Shown: one piece after another, positions 11,354 through 22,461 of the stretch | Layout: each line of letters opens with the position of its first letter | How positions within the stretch are numbered: the stretch's first letter is position 1 | Source: Poa pratensis | Lineage: Eukaryota; Streptophyta; Magnoliopsida; Poales; Poaceae | Length of the DNA stretch: 64,000 nucleotides | Direction of reading: 5' to 3' | NCBI GenBank assembly: GCA_947311845.1 | Contig: CAMZMU010000107.1 | Coordinates: 35,961,271 to 36,025,270, forward strand | The notes under the pieces: generated by a model | What the model was told of the DNA's origin: nothing | The model's database searches: none | What the model saw: the letters and a program-made list of their open reading frames with translations, nothing else | Translations under genes and position numbers: made by a program

Positions 11354-14018
11354 TGAAAGATCGAGATGTCACCTAGAAGGGGGTGAATAGGAGTTTTAAA
11401 ATCTATTACGGATTTGGCTTGAAAGAACGCGGAAAGAAATTATCGTTTAGTTTTCAATCACAAATCCTAAATATGCTAGGCTCAACTAAGTGCACCAACA
11501 ACTTAAGCTAAAGCACAAGATATACATAACAAGTGATAAACAGATATATATAACTTCAAGCACGAAGGCTATCACAAGTAAGTAAACTTGGGTATAGAAA
11601 TAACCGAGGTACACAAAGACGAAGATGTATCCGATGTTCCCTTCCACGAAGAAACGTAGTCACCGTTGGAGAGGTGCGGGATACCACGAAGGACACTCGT
11701 ACGCCACGAAGGCTCACCTTCTTCTCCAATCCCCCACACAAAGAAATTGGACCTTTTTATTATGGTTCGCTTTTCCTCCACTCTAGAGATGGCAAGCTCC
11801 ACAACCACTTCACAATCTCCACGAAGGAGAGAAGACCTAGACCTCTTCACAATCTTCCACGAAGAGGTCACCAAAGTCACAACCACCAAACCGTCTAGGA
11901 GGTCACCCTCCAAGAGTAACAAGCACATGGGCTCTCACTTGAACGAATCGAACCAGAGAGCTCAAAACTATGCAACAAATGCAAAGCAAGAACACAAGAG
12001 GTGCTCAAATCCTTCTCTCTAAAATTCCACCAAAGCAACAAGTGCTATGGAGGAATAGGAGAGGAAGAACAATGGAGGAGGTCAACAAATGACTCCAATA
12101 TCTAAATCAAAGGATTTCCCTCACTTAGAAGGGGATTTGATTGGTGAAGTTGTGGATCTAGAGCACCTCTCTCTTTTCCCTCAAAAAGATGCAAGAATTA
12201 TATGAGGGATGGAGAGGAAGCAAGCTTTCTTCAAGGGCAACAATGGAGGTGAGAGAGTGTAAAAAAGCCTACAAAACCTTTGGGAAGAAAGCCTTTATAT
12301 GGAAAGATGAAATCTTCCCGTTACACAGTTTTCGCACTTTCCGGTGCATTACGGAATTTAGACCGGACTTAGAAAATAGGTACTGGACTCGGCAGCTCAA
12401 GTCTGGTCCTTGCCTGTAATTCATTCCGGGCCCCGGTGCCAGACCCGGAAAATTCCGGACGTGAAACTGGACGGGCAAAGCAGGAAAACCACTCATACGA
12501 AAAACATAATATCTTTTGCATACGGAATCCGTTTTCGATGAACTTGGACTTTTTGTGAAGCTAACAACAAGCTACATATCCTCATGAGAGAAACATCAAA
12601 TTTAAACAAGGGAGCTTAAAACTAAAAGGGAGAGTTTTAACCTCTCTATAAATGAAGAACCGGTAAAACTTCCAACACAAAAAAGCAATAAAATTTTCAT
12701 ACGAAATTCGTTTTTGGTAAACTTAAGCTTGTCATGAAGATGATAACAAGTTCTAAAACCTCAAATAGAGAAAAGCCAAATAAGAAGCAAGAAGGATGGT
12801 GTCAAATATGCAATGGTTTGAGCTCTCTACGAACGATGCGAACAAGTTACTAACTCGAGAACCCCCCTTGATAGTACGGCTATCAAACCTATAACCTGGT
12901 CTCCCAACAACCACCTTGATACCGGGAAAATAGATAACCTATCAAGGTTATACCTTTGCCTTGCGCATTCCACTTGAGTTAGATGTTGACGATCATGCCC
13001 GCCTGAATATCTTTCTTGATTTCATTTGCTTGGTGAAGACTTCAAATTGCTCCCCCATACTCCACTATGGGATAGCCTCATTTAGGAATATCAATGGACG
13101 ACAAGATTCAAGCATGTGATCTTCAAGATGCTCATCTTGAATTTGCACTTCTCAACCTTGATGGCATCAACACTTGATGTCATCCTCTCATGGGCAACAC
13201 AAATCTTGCTTTTGATGCAAGCCCATGGAAAGATACCTAACCCCATATAGAAACACCAAACAAATATATCATGGGTTAGTTAACAAAGCACAATTGACAA
13301 TTTCTTACCGTACCACAAGATCCCTTTATCCCACATGGTACACCATATATGCTTTGTGAGTTGATCAACTTGAATCCAATCTTTATACTTTGTCTTGATC
13401 AACCTCGTATTTTTTCTTCTAACTTCATTATGATGGTGTCTTGAAGATAAACATGAATGCTCAAACAATCTTCATTCTCCAGGACACACTTGCCAAATGC
13501 TGAACTCTCATATGACAATTCTTCGGATCACACCTTGAACACAACTTTGGCCATCACTTAATCTTCTTCATGCTCTATCACAATATCTTGAGATACACAA
13601 TGAAATCTTCACTCGCTTGCATGCTCAAAGCATTGGTAAATTAGGGCTCAACACATGAGTCCATCATGACCTCGACTTAGAGCCATATGTTGAATTCTTC
13701 TCTTGAAATCAAACACTCAGGATCTTGATCCTTCATGGCTTAACACATAAGGTAGAGCATGTCATCCTTTGAGTTCCACAAGAACTCTGTCACCATTTGT
13801 TCTCATTGATCATATCATATTCATCTCTTCATATTAATGATCTTGATGCCAATATCCAAACTATATCTTTATCTTCATGGCATCCAACCTTCAATCCAAC
13901 ACATGGACCTTATATCATTACCTATGGAAAAACCCTTCAGATATAACTCAATGAAACCATTAGTCCATAGAGATTGTCATAATTATCAAAACCACACATG
14001 GGGCTCCATGCACTTTCA
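11354..14018. mobile_element. Probable solo LTR (2665 bp) with 5-bp TSD
   Basis: The segment begins TGAAAGATCGAG and ends CATGCACTTTCA, so its ends are TG...CA with a TGAAAG/CTTTCA inverted repeat. It is flanked on both sides by AAGAG (11349-11353 and 14019-14023). That is what an LTR retrotransposon insertion leaves. Inside there is no gag or pol homology and no internal second copy of the left end, so a solo LTR formed by LTR-LTR recombination is the simplest reading. Early text of the 'cctagaagggggtgaatagg' type is a phrase I associate with Triticeae LTR families, but I cannot name the family safely. Confidence 0.65.
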
Positions 14019-14023
14019 AAGAG

Positions 14024-15957
14024 CAAGCAATGCGTTTTTTTTCCTGTGAACGCAATTGCTTGGGCCGTGCCATGCAAAGCAATCCCATGGTAAAATTGTG
14101 GACCACATATACATAGGAAAATCTTGTGCGTGACAGCGTGAGGCTCCTGTCGGTTTTTCCAGAAACGTGCGAGAGAGCACGCCTTTTATATATAGAAGGC
14201 GAACACAAAGATTACAAGAATCCACAACAAACACAAAGCGGTCAAAAGACCGGAAAGGAAGTGAACACTCTCACAAAATCCCACTAGTTTTCACCTAGAA
14301 GCCTCGGTCATGATGGCGTCGGTTTTGGTTCAGACTATGGACTGTGTAGATCAGGGAAGCAAATTGTCTACGTCTCCAAGCACAAGGGCCAAACATGAAT
14401 TATAATATCATAGAATTATTATATAGAAAGTCCTAATACCTCTTGGGTCCTTTTCTCTTCTCCTTTATATAATAAGGTACTCCCTATGTTCCAAATTATA
14501 AGTTGTTTTAGATATTTTAATCTGGACTACATATGGACTAAATGAGTGAATTTACACACTAAAAAGCATCTAGATACACCCGAATCAGAAAAAATCTACA
14601 ACATCCTATATTTTGGAACATAATAAGTAATAGAACGTAATAGTAAACTTCATGCACCATCCATTACATGTTCTCAATAATTCACATGTTACTGCTTACT
14701 TGTACAAACTTACCATGTTATTTCAATCATGTGTTTTTTATTGCTATATTTTTGTAAACCTGCGTGACAAAGAGGGATTGTACTTTTTCTGTTCCTATGT
14801 ATCCATATTCCCATAGGCGGACCCAACGTCCATGCAGCCTGGGCGCTTGCCCGGGCTTGCTGGCCGGCAAAGCTTATTTTCATGAAAAATTTGCCAAAAA
14901 TTAGCATGCTAAGCCTTCGCTTTAGAGTTTGCCCAGGCTTTGAAATATTTCTAGGTCTGGTACTGCCTATTCCCGCATGACAAATAGGCCCTAAAGGCCA
15001 GGCATGGTGTTCTACACTCTTGACACTGATTGCCCTGTAGTTACAATCTTTGGTTACTCTATTCGATAACATGGACAAGTAAGTTCATTGGGTCCTTCAT
15101 AATATGAACAATTTTCACGAGTTAGGTTACATTTTCTCAAGAATACATGAACCTTATTGTACGGATTGATGAAACATTCTTCAACACAAGAATGTTCGTG
15201 CATACTATTTCTAATGTTCATGCTTTCATGTGTCTAGGCTCGAGTTGACAGAAACGATCAAGACCATGTTGTGTTGTTGCTATTAGGGATAAAACAACGA
15301 TGTTTATTGCTACGGTTATATCCATTGCTTACTTTACGCACTTAGCTTAATGCAATTATCTGTTGCTTGCAACTTAATACTTTCGGAGTGACACTGGATA
15401 GCGATCCCGGGGTGGATTATTAGTCATAGATGCAGCTAGCAAGCAGTCTATGTATTTTGACGTATTGCCCAATTAAATATTACACTGAACTATATTTTGT
15501 CAGATAGCATTGTCATGTCCCCACAATTTGTCAATTGCCTAGCTGTAATTTGTTCACCCAACATGTTATTAATCTTTCGGAGAGACACCAATAGTGAACT
15601 GTGGACCCCGGTCCAATTTCCTTTTATTGTTTACAACCGTTTCCTTAGCTTTTGTTCATCATTTGCTCGCTGCACCATTCTTACTTTCATCATATTTTCA
15701 CCATACGTTTAATCCTTTGTTTTCAGCAAGCCAGGGGGATTGACAACATTCCTGTTTCGTTGGGGCAAAGTAATTTGTTTGTGTTGTGCGCAGGTCCGCG
15801 TCACAAAGCTCTTGCGTCGGAGTGGAGTGACACCAAGCTAGAACCTTCTCCAAGTCCTACTGGTTCGATAACCTTGATTTTGCAATCAAGAAAAAACTTG
15901 CTACTAGCTGCTTCACAACCTTCCTCTTGGGGTTCCCAACAGGCTTTGTAGGCCGCA
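14024..15957. other. Intergenic, degenerate repeats
   Basis: No gene was found. Apart from the Stowaway-like element listed separately, there is a segment at about 14810-15000 with words such as GCCCGGGCTTGC and GCCCAGGCTTTG that look like degenerate transposon sequence. The rest is AT-rich with short frames only. Confidence 0.3.
14480..14627. mobile_element. Stowaway-like MITE (degenerate)
   Basis: The left end reads CTCCCTATGTTCCAAAT and the right end TTTTGGAACATAATAAG. These are imperfect inverted repeats of the CTCCCTCCGTTCC class, with TA at both outer borders. It is about 150 bp, AT-rich and non-coding, typical of Tc1/Mariner-derived MITEs in grasses. Confidence 0.6.
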
Positions 15958-15959
15958 TC

Positions 15960-16400
15960 AATCCGCAGGAAGCTCGTCATGGCGCTCGGTGCCCTTGACC
16001 ACCCACACGAACGGGTAGCCCGAAGCCTCCAGCCAAAGGCTGAGCTCCATAATCTGCTTCAGATCAGCGTGCACAATGCTCCCGAAGCTGACGTATACAC
16101 GGCGGTGTCCCCTCTCACAGCCAGCGTCCCGACATGCTGGCGGTAGAGAGACACCGGTCCCACGGTCCGTACTTTCATCCCTCTGGCGGCCGCGTAGCCA
16201 GCGACGTACTCGGGCTCCATCTCCTCGAAGGTGTTCATGACGACGCCATTGGCCTCGACCCGCGCGCGCTCCACGTCGTCCGCGAGCTTCTCCCACCTGG
16301 ACCAGCCCCGGAAGAAGCCGGGGGCCTGCTACATCGTTACCTCAAACCTCTTCTCCAGCCCTGGCACCACGACCGACTCGTTGGTCGAGCACGCCACCAG
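15960..16400 (-). pseudogene. UDP-glycosyltransferase fragment (UGT73-like), broken
   Basis: Translated on the minus strand, one frame (about 16274-16100) reads MERARVEANGVVMNTFEEME and continues through AARGMKVRTVGPVSLY. A second frame (about 16100-15960) reads RVYVSFGSIVHADLKQIMEL and then ASGYPFVWVVKG. These are the successive linker and pre-PSPG regions of plant family-1 glycosyltransferases, which transfer sugars to small molecules. The two halves are out of frame with each other. The upstream part contains an in-frame stop just before QAPGFFRGW. The N-terminal acceptor half and the PSPG box proper are missing. This is a relic, not a working gene. The UGT73 assignment rests on remembered family patterns. 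Confidence 0.75.
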
Positions 16401-16654
16401 TGGGGCCGGATGCCGGTGGGCGGCTCACCGGCCGAGGGTGGGGCGGGCGGTTCCACGTCGCTCTGTAGAAGGAAGGAGGGCGTCGCCTGACGAACCGGTT
16501 CTTTTAGGGGTGACAATCCATGTAAGTTTTACTAAACTGAAAATGTGTATTGAGTTGTCAAACATTGGAACAATCTGGGTCATATATCGGATATTGAACG
16601 CGTGAGATTTAATGTATCAACACAACTTAACACATGTTTGCTCTTTTAATAATA

Positions 16655-16724
16655 CTCCCTCCGATCCATCAAATTTTATCAAATTTGAACTAAAGCCCCG
16701 ACACTTTTTATGTATCGGAGGGAG
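16655..16724. mobile_element. Short Stowaway-like MITE
   Basis: It is a 70-bp segment from CTCCCTCCGATCCAT to ATGTATCGGAGGGAG, flanked by TA on both sides. Terminal repeats and the TA target duplication fit a Stowaway-type miniature element. It is shorter than most and is probably internally deleted. Confidence 0.75.
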
Positions 16725-16915
16725 TAGAATTTTCCAAAAGAAGAAGAACAGAACAGAAATAATAGGTTGGTCGACATGGTAGGCCGGCCAGCCCACCTAT
16801 TCCGCTACAGGCGATGCTTCGTTAGCTACTGAAAAAGGCCATGCGGCCCATTTGTGGGCACGGCCCGCACCCTGGCTTCTTCTTCTTTGCCAAGAAATGG
16901 TACAACTTTAAAACA

Positions 16916-17366
16916 GGGGGCATATGCTGTGCACTAGGGGGTTGGGGTGTACTAGTGCACTAAGCAACATGGCCAAAAATTTCAAAATTTGAAAAATCAT
17001 CAGAAAATTCCGAAAAAAATCATGCACATGCCTGACCATGGTACGCACCGCCATGATTTTTTTCGCACCGAAATGTCACCGTATGCGCCCTGGGAAAAAA
17101 TGACAAATTTCTGACAGAATTTTCTGTCAGAAATTTGTCATTTTTTCCCAGGGCGCATACGGTGACATTTCGGTGCGAAAAAAATCACGGCGGTGCGTAA
17201 CATGGTCAGGCATGTGCATGATTTTTTTCGGAATTTTTTGATGATTTTAAAAAAATTACAAAACGGGCGCCACGAAGATCTGAACCAAAGATTCGAGATC
17301 GGACGGTGAGGGAACACCCTAGTGCACTAGTACACCCCAACCCCCTGGTGCACAGCATATGCCCCC
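16916..17366. mobile_element. Fold-back Mutator-like MITE next to prohibitin gene
   Basis: The element is 451 bp, with outer inverted repeats starting GGGGGCATATGCTGTGCAC, which match for over 40 bases with one mismatch. It has a perfect 9-base target duplication, TTTAAAACA (16907-16915 and 17367-17375), diagnostic of Mutator-like insertion. Most of the interior is also palindromic, centred near GACAGAATTTTCTGTC around 17115-17130, so a transcript would form one long hairpin. It ends 80 bp before the prohibitin ATG, inside the likely promoter or 5' UTR. Confidence 0.9.
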
Positions 17367-17446
17367 TTTAAAACACCAGATCAGATCCACGGCGTAGAAA
17401 CCCCCACCCAGAACAACCCCAAATCCTCCCCAAAACTAGGTCATCC

Positions 17447-18295
17447 ATGGCCGGCGGCGGGCAAGCGGCGGTCTCGTTCCTGACGAAGCTCGCCAAGGTA
17501 GCGGCTGGCGTGGGTGTGGCGGCGTCGGCCGTCAACACGTCCCTCTACACGGTGGACGGCGGGCAGCGGGCGGTCATCTTCGACCGCTTCCAGGGCGTGC
17601 TCCCGTCGGTCGTCTCGGAGGGCACCCACTTCCTCGTCCCCTGGCTCCAGAAGCCCAACCTCTTCGACATCCGCACGCGCCCGCACAACTTCTCCTCCAC
17701 CTCCGGAACCAAGGATCTGCAGATGGTCAGCCTCACGCTCCGCGTCCTCTCACGCCCCGACGTCGAACGCCTCCCGGAGATCTTCACCTCCCTCGGCCTC
17801 GACTACGACGAGAAGGTGCTCCCCTCCATCGGCAACGAGGTGCTCAAGGCCGTCGTCGCCCAGTTCAACGCCGACCAGCTCCTCACCGAGCGTCCGCAGG
17901 TCTCTGCGCTCGTCCGTGAAGCCCTCGTCCGCCGCGCCGCCGAGTTCAACATCGTGCTCGAGGACGTCGCCATCACCCACCTCGCCTACGGCCACGAGTT
18001 CGCCCAGGCCGTCGAGAAGAAGCAGGTCGCGCAGCAGGAGGCCGAGCGCTCCAAGTTCGTCGTCATGCGTGCAGAGCAGGAGAGGCGTGCTGCCATCGTC
18101 CGTGCCGAGGGAGAGAGCGAGTCTGCGCGGCTCATCTCTGAGGCCACCGCGCTTGTCGGCAATGGCCTCATCGAGCTCAGGAGGATCGAGGCCGCCAAGG
18201 AGATAGCTGGGGTGCTGGCACGCTCACCCAACATCTCCTACATCCCTTCCGGCGACAACGGCCAGATGCTGCTTGGGCTCAACGCCGCCCGGTGA
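17447..18295 (+). CDS. Prohibitin, type I (PHB1-like), mitochondrial
   Basis: It is an intact intronless frame of 282 residues starting [15 protein letters not shown]. Type-I prohibitins alternate with type-II subunits in large rings on the mitochondrial inner membrane. There they scaffold respiratory complexes and restrain the m-AAA protease. Visible parts are an N-terminal hydrophobic anchor (about 8-30), the SPFH/PHB domain (about 30-190) with [14 protein letters not shown] and [12 protein letters not shown], and a C-terminal helical coiled-coil region (about 180-245) with [19 protein letters not shown]. Length and order match plant type-I prohibitins of about 270-290 residues. The context ATCCATGG is a good plant start. 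The coding region is strongly GC-rich, as in many grass genes. A hairpin MITE ends 80 bp upstream, so core promoter elements may come from or be displaced by it. Confidence 0.95.
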   Translation: MAGGGQAAVSFLTKLAKVAAGVGVAASAVNTSLYTVDGGQRAVIFDRFQGVLPSVVSEGTHFLVPWLQKPNLFDIRTRPHNFSSTSGTKDLQMVSLTLRVLSRPDVERLPEIFTSLGLDYDEKVLPSIGNEVLKAVVAQFNADQLLTERPQVSALVREALVRRAAEFNIVLEDVAITHLAYGHEFAQAVEKKQVAQQEAERSKFVVMRAEQERRAAIVRAEGESESARLISEATALVGNGLIELRRIEAAKEIAGVLARSPNISYIPSGDNGQMLLGLNAAR

Positions 18296-18615
18296 ACATA
18301 ATTGCCACTTATCCTTCACTTGATCGATTACAAGTAGTAGTACTTTAGTATGCATGGACATCGTTATCGTTCTCTTTATGATTTGGTCGGAGATTGGAGA
18401 CTTTTATGATGGGACACATGGTGCTCATCAATTTCCACTCATGGAGGAGTTATTGAACAAATGCTTTTAGTAGTATTTTGGTTGCCAAAGTATGCCTGAT
18501 ATATCTCTGCGTATTGTAACTTCTCGAATTATGCGGTACTGCAGGGTATGGCTATTGCTCAGAAACAACCTGGTTATTGAATTGTTGGTTCCATATGTTG
18601 TTATGTTCGGTTAAC

Positions 18616-21147
18616 GTTCTGAGGTTGCTTTGTTCATGATATGCTTCTGGTTAAGTCTTACACCAGTTTGATTTACAGTGTTACTGTTTCTGCACGGTGC
18701 TATTTTGCTTTTGCCTTCACTTTGGTATAGTGTGTTTTGGGTGAAGCTATGCAATGTGCAGCAAAACATTGCGCTCTGTTTTTGAAAATTGTTGTGAGCA
18801 CGAGCTGCATTTGTATTGGGGACGACAGCATTACAGCTAATTGCAGTTAATCTTTTGTTTGGTGTGGGTTATCTGGATTTACCGTTAGTGAACCACTAGG
18901 AACTATGTACAGCAAATGAGTAGCTTGGTCTGAAGTTTTCCTCTTATTTGAGTCTAAATCGTCAATGTTCATTAGGCGTTATGATCAGTTGAAATAGTCT
19001 GACATCGAATGCTAGTTCCATTATGTTCCCTATGCTTCAGGTGTGTCTGAAATTGTCCCTTTAGTTGAGTACAAGTCACTAATGCTCATTACACTGATAT
19101 GATCTGTGGGAATTAGACAGTCTTACATGGAAGGTGTGTCTGAAATTTCCCTTCTATTTGAGTTCAAGTCACTAATGTTCATCACGACGATATGATCAGT
19201 GGAAATTAGATAGTCTGACATAGGATGCTAGTTCCATTATGTTCATTATGCTTTAGGTCTATTACTTATAACCAAGTTAAGCTGAAATGAAATACATCCG
19301 ATAGCTTATTCTGACTCACGCCGTCTACTGTGGTTTCTAGCTGAATGACTTACTGTCTGAAATTCTTCTTCTTAGTTCAGGCGTACTGGTATACTTCTGA
19401 TGTGTGGCTGTTAAGAGTAATACTTCGACATTTGATATTTTTTATTCGCATTATGTTGAACATATTAAGGACTATTTAGAGCTGTAGTGCAAAATGCCAG
19501 AAGTCCCCCTTTCCTGTTAGAAGTCATAGTTCTGAGATTGCTTTGTTCATGATATGCTTCTGGTTAAGTCTTAGGGCAGTTTGATTTACAGAGTTACTGT
19601 TTCTGCACTGTGCTATTTTGCTTTTGCTTTCTCTTTGGTATAGTGTGCTTTGGTCAAGCTGTACAATGTACAGCAAAATATTGCGCTCTAGTTTTGAAAT
19701 AATGGGGTGAGCACGAGCTGCATTTGTATTGGAGACGATATCATTACAGCTAATTGCAGTTAATCTTTTGTTTGGTTTTTTTTTCTGGTTTTACCGTTAG
19801 TGAACAACTAGGAACTATGTACAGCAAATGAGTAGCTTGGTCCGAAATTTTCCTTTTATTTGAATCTAAATCGTCAATGTTCATTAGGCGTTATGATCAG
19901 TTGAAATAGTCTGACTTCGAATGCTAGTTCCATTATGTTCCCTATGCTTCAGGTGTGTCTGAAATTGTCCCTTTAGTTGAGTACAAGTCACTAATGCTCA
20001 TTACACTGATATGATCTGTGGGAATTAGACAGTCTGACATGGAAGGTGTGTGTGAAATTTTCCTTTTATTTGAGTTCAAGTCACTAATGTTCATCACGAC
20101 GATATGATCAGTGGAAATTAGAAAGTCTAACATAGGATGCTAGTTGCATTATGTTCATTATGCTTCAGGTGTATTTCTTAACCAAGTTAAGGCTGGAATA
20201 CATCCGATGGCTTATTCGGTCTCATGCCATCTATTGTTGTTTCTAGCTGCATGACTTACTGTCTGAAATTCTTCTTCCTAGTTCAGGTGTACTGGTATAC
20301 TTATGATGTTGTGGCTGTTAAGAGTAATACTTTGACATTTGATATTTTTTAGTCGCATTATGTTAAGCGCTACATGTGGCTTTGCAGTAAACATAAAAAA
20401 AGGGCAGACCCGGTGCAGTAGCTCCCGCTTGCGCAGGGTCCGGGGAAGGGTCCGACCACTTTGGGTCTATAGTACGCAGCCTTTCCCTGCATTTCTGCAA
20501 GAGGCTGTTTCCAGGACTTGAACCCGTGACCTCGTGGTCACAAGGCAGCAGCTTTACCGCTGCGCCAAGGCTCCCCTTCCTTTGCAGTAAACATATTAAG
20601 AACTATCTAGAGCTGTAGTGCAAAACGCCAGAAGTCCCCCTTTCCCGTTAGAAGTCATAGTTCTGAGATTGGTTTGTTCATGATATGCTTCTGGTTAAGT
20701 CTTAGGCCAGTTTGATTTACAGAGTTACTGTTTCTGCACTGTGCAATTTTGCTTTTGCTTTCTCTTTGGTATAGTGTGCATTGGTCAAGCTGTGCAATGT
20801 ATAGCAAAATATTGCGCTCTATTTTTGAAATAATGGGGTGAGCACTAGCTGCATTTGTATTGGAGACAACAGCATTACTGCTAATTGCAGTTAATCTTTT
20901 GTTTGGCTTGTTTTTTTTTTGGTTTTACCGTTAGTGAACGACTAGGAACTATGTACAGCAAAGGAGTAGCTTGGTCCGAAGTGTTCCTCTTATTGAGTCT
21001 ACTAAATCGCCAATGTAGCTTATTCTGACTCACGCTGTCTATTTATGTTAAGCACTACATGTGGCTTTTTTAGTAAATCTATTAAGGACTATTTAGAGTT
21101 GTAGAGCAAAAACGCCAGAAGTTCCCCTTTCCCGTTAGAAATCATAG
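18616..21147. repeat. Three direct copies of a ~0.9-kb non-coding block
   Basis: Copies begin with GTTCTGAG(G/A)TTG at 18616, 19529 and 20660 and continue with near-identical sequence (ATGATATGCTTCTGGTTAAG, then TTCTGCAC and TTTTGCTTTTGC). Copy 1 is 913 bp. Copy 2 is 1131 bp because it holds a SINE. Copy 3 is shortened by an internal deletion of several hundred bases near 21010-21055. It lies directly downstream of the prohibitin gene and includes its 3' flank. No open frame is conserved among the copies. Confidence 0.85.
20395..20579 (-). mobile_element. Au-type SINE with 15-bp TSD
   Basis: Read on the minus strand it starts near GGGGAGCCTTGGCGCAGCGG, with the tRNA-derived A box, followed by GGTTCAAGTCC as the B box of the internal Pol III promoter. 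It then has the Au-family body with GGACCCTGCGCAAGC and a poly-T/A end. It is flanked by perfect 15-base duplications CTTTGCAGTAAACAT (20380-20394 and 20580-20594). The family name is from recognition of the sequence. It is not a tRNA gene. Confidence 0.9.
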
Positions 21148-21445
21148 TTTAGTCGACAATATTAGGTTTGATGTTGTCTTTCTCTGTGATCTATTATCAC
21201 ATATACTCTAGATAATAAGATTCTTGTCTAAAAAGTTTGCCACTATCTTTGTTGAGATTTTGGCTCAACATTAAATGCGGCCTTTGTGAAGTACATCTTT
21301 CTCTTTACAAATCATAGTTTAGTCTACAATAGAAGGTTTGGTACTATCCTACTCTGATTTAGAATCACAATTATTTATTCCAAATAACATGATTCTTCTT
21401 GTTTAAAAAATAACAACTATCTTTGGAGATTTTGGCTCAACATTA
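21141..21445. repeat. Imperfect tandem duplication (~130-bp copies)
   Basis: Two copies, 21141-21272 and 21311-21445, both start ATCATAGTTTAGTC and end near GAGATTTTGGCTCAACATTA, with scattered changes. Non-coding. Confidence 0.75.
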
Positions 21446-21531
21446 TGTAGTAAGAAAGGCAAGCCTTTTGTGCTGGTTCGATCATCCGCTGAATATTTAA
21501 CTCACGTCAAGTTTAGCGTCTTTGTGTTTTC

Positions 21532-21708
21532 AGTTTACTTCTAATCCCATGTGTCTCGTGGTTAGCAAGTCACTCTTATCAGTGGCATATTCACGTAGAA
21601 GAAAATAAAAACTAACTTGGCTACTTGGTATCTGTTAGATATGTTTACTTCTATCGCATGTGTCTCGTGGTTAGCAAGTCACTCTTATCAGTGGCATATT
21701 CTCGTAGA
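21532..21708. repeat. Direct duplication of ~67 bp
   Basis: The segment with GTGTCTCGTGGTTAGCAAGT and TCAGTGGCATATTC occurs at about 21532-21598 and again at 21642-21708, separated by about 43 bases. Nearly identical and non-coding. Confidence 0.85.
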
Positions 21709-21846
21709 TATATATCTGGTCTCAGTTTGTAACTGCCTGAGTGAGAGTGGCCGCCTTTTGAAGCAATGGTACATCATAGTTTTGCAGAATTATAACATGG
21801 GGAACAGTAAAGTGCACCTTTCAGACGTAATAGCAACTCTAGCTGA

Positions 21847-22256
21847 TGAAAACGAGCCCGAGCTACATGGTGACTGTTTAAAAAAAAAAATCAAAACCGA
21901 CAATTTTAAGTTTCCAAAAATTGCGAAAAAAAATCCTGGATATATATTGTCGAGATCTACAATCATGCGAATTTCAACTCAAAATTCGTTGTATTTTGGG
22001 CTGCACAAAAAGGACAAATGGGTGGATGTGGGTGGTGAAAACAATACATAGTTTCAAAATTTGAATTTCTCCGATTTGTCTTTTTTGTACATCCCAAAAT
22101 ACAACGAATTTTAAAGTAAAATGTTGCACGCTTATTGATCTCGACACTATCTACATCTGTGATTTTTTGCGTGATTTTTGAAAACATAAAAATGACATTT
22201 TCGATTTTTTTAAAAAAACGAGCTCCATGTAACTCGGGTTCCAAAAATCCACTCTC
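21847..22256. mobile_element. Mutator-like MITE with 10-bp direct repeats
   Basis: It is flanked by CTCTAGCTGA on both sides (21837-21846 and 22257-22266), which includes a 9-base Mutator-style target duplication. Subterminal inverted repeats read CCCGAGCTACATGG on the left and CCATGTAACTCGGG on the right. Internal arms around AAAATTCGTTGTATTTTGGG also pair with a downstream inverted copy, so it is a partial fold-back element. The outermost left and right ends differ in length by a few bases. Confidence 0.7.
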
Positions 22257-22461
22257 CTCTAGCTGACCCCTAAAAATGGAGACCATTGGTTTTAGAGGAC
22301 CTCTAAATTCTTTTCGAGGTTTGGAGGTGGTGTGCAAAGTAGACTTATTTTCCTACCATGCGGAGGATCTTCCCACCATTTGAACAGTTTTGATGAAACT
22401 TTGTCATATGCCAAAAAACTGAAGGTAATCAGTCTTGTTACAATATCCAGTTGTGAGGTTA

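Noticed and set aside
17514..18206. A 230-residue Ser/Arg-rich frame overlapping prohibitin
   Set aside because: It is a GC-rich shadow of the prohibitin frame in another phase; composition is an artefact of codon third positions.
20395..20579. tRNA-like sequence with A and B boxes
   Set aside because: It continues into a SINE body and has a 15-bp target duplication; it does not fold as a complete tRNA gene.
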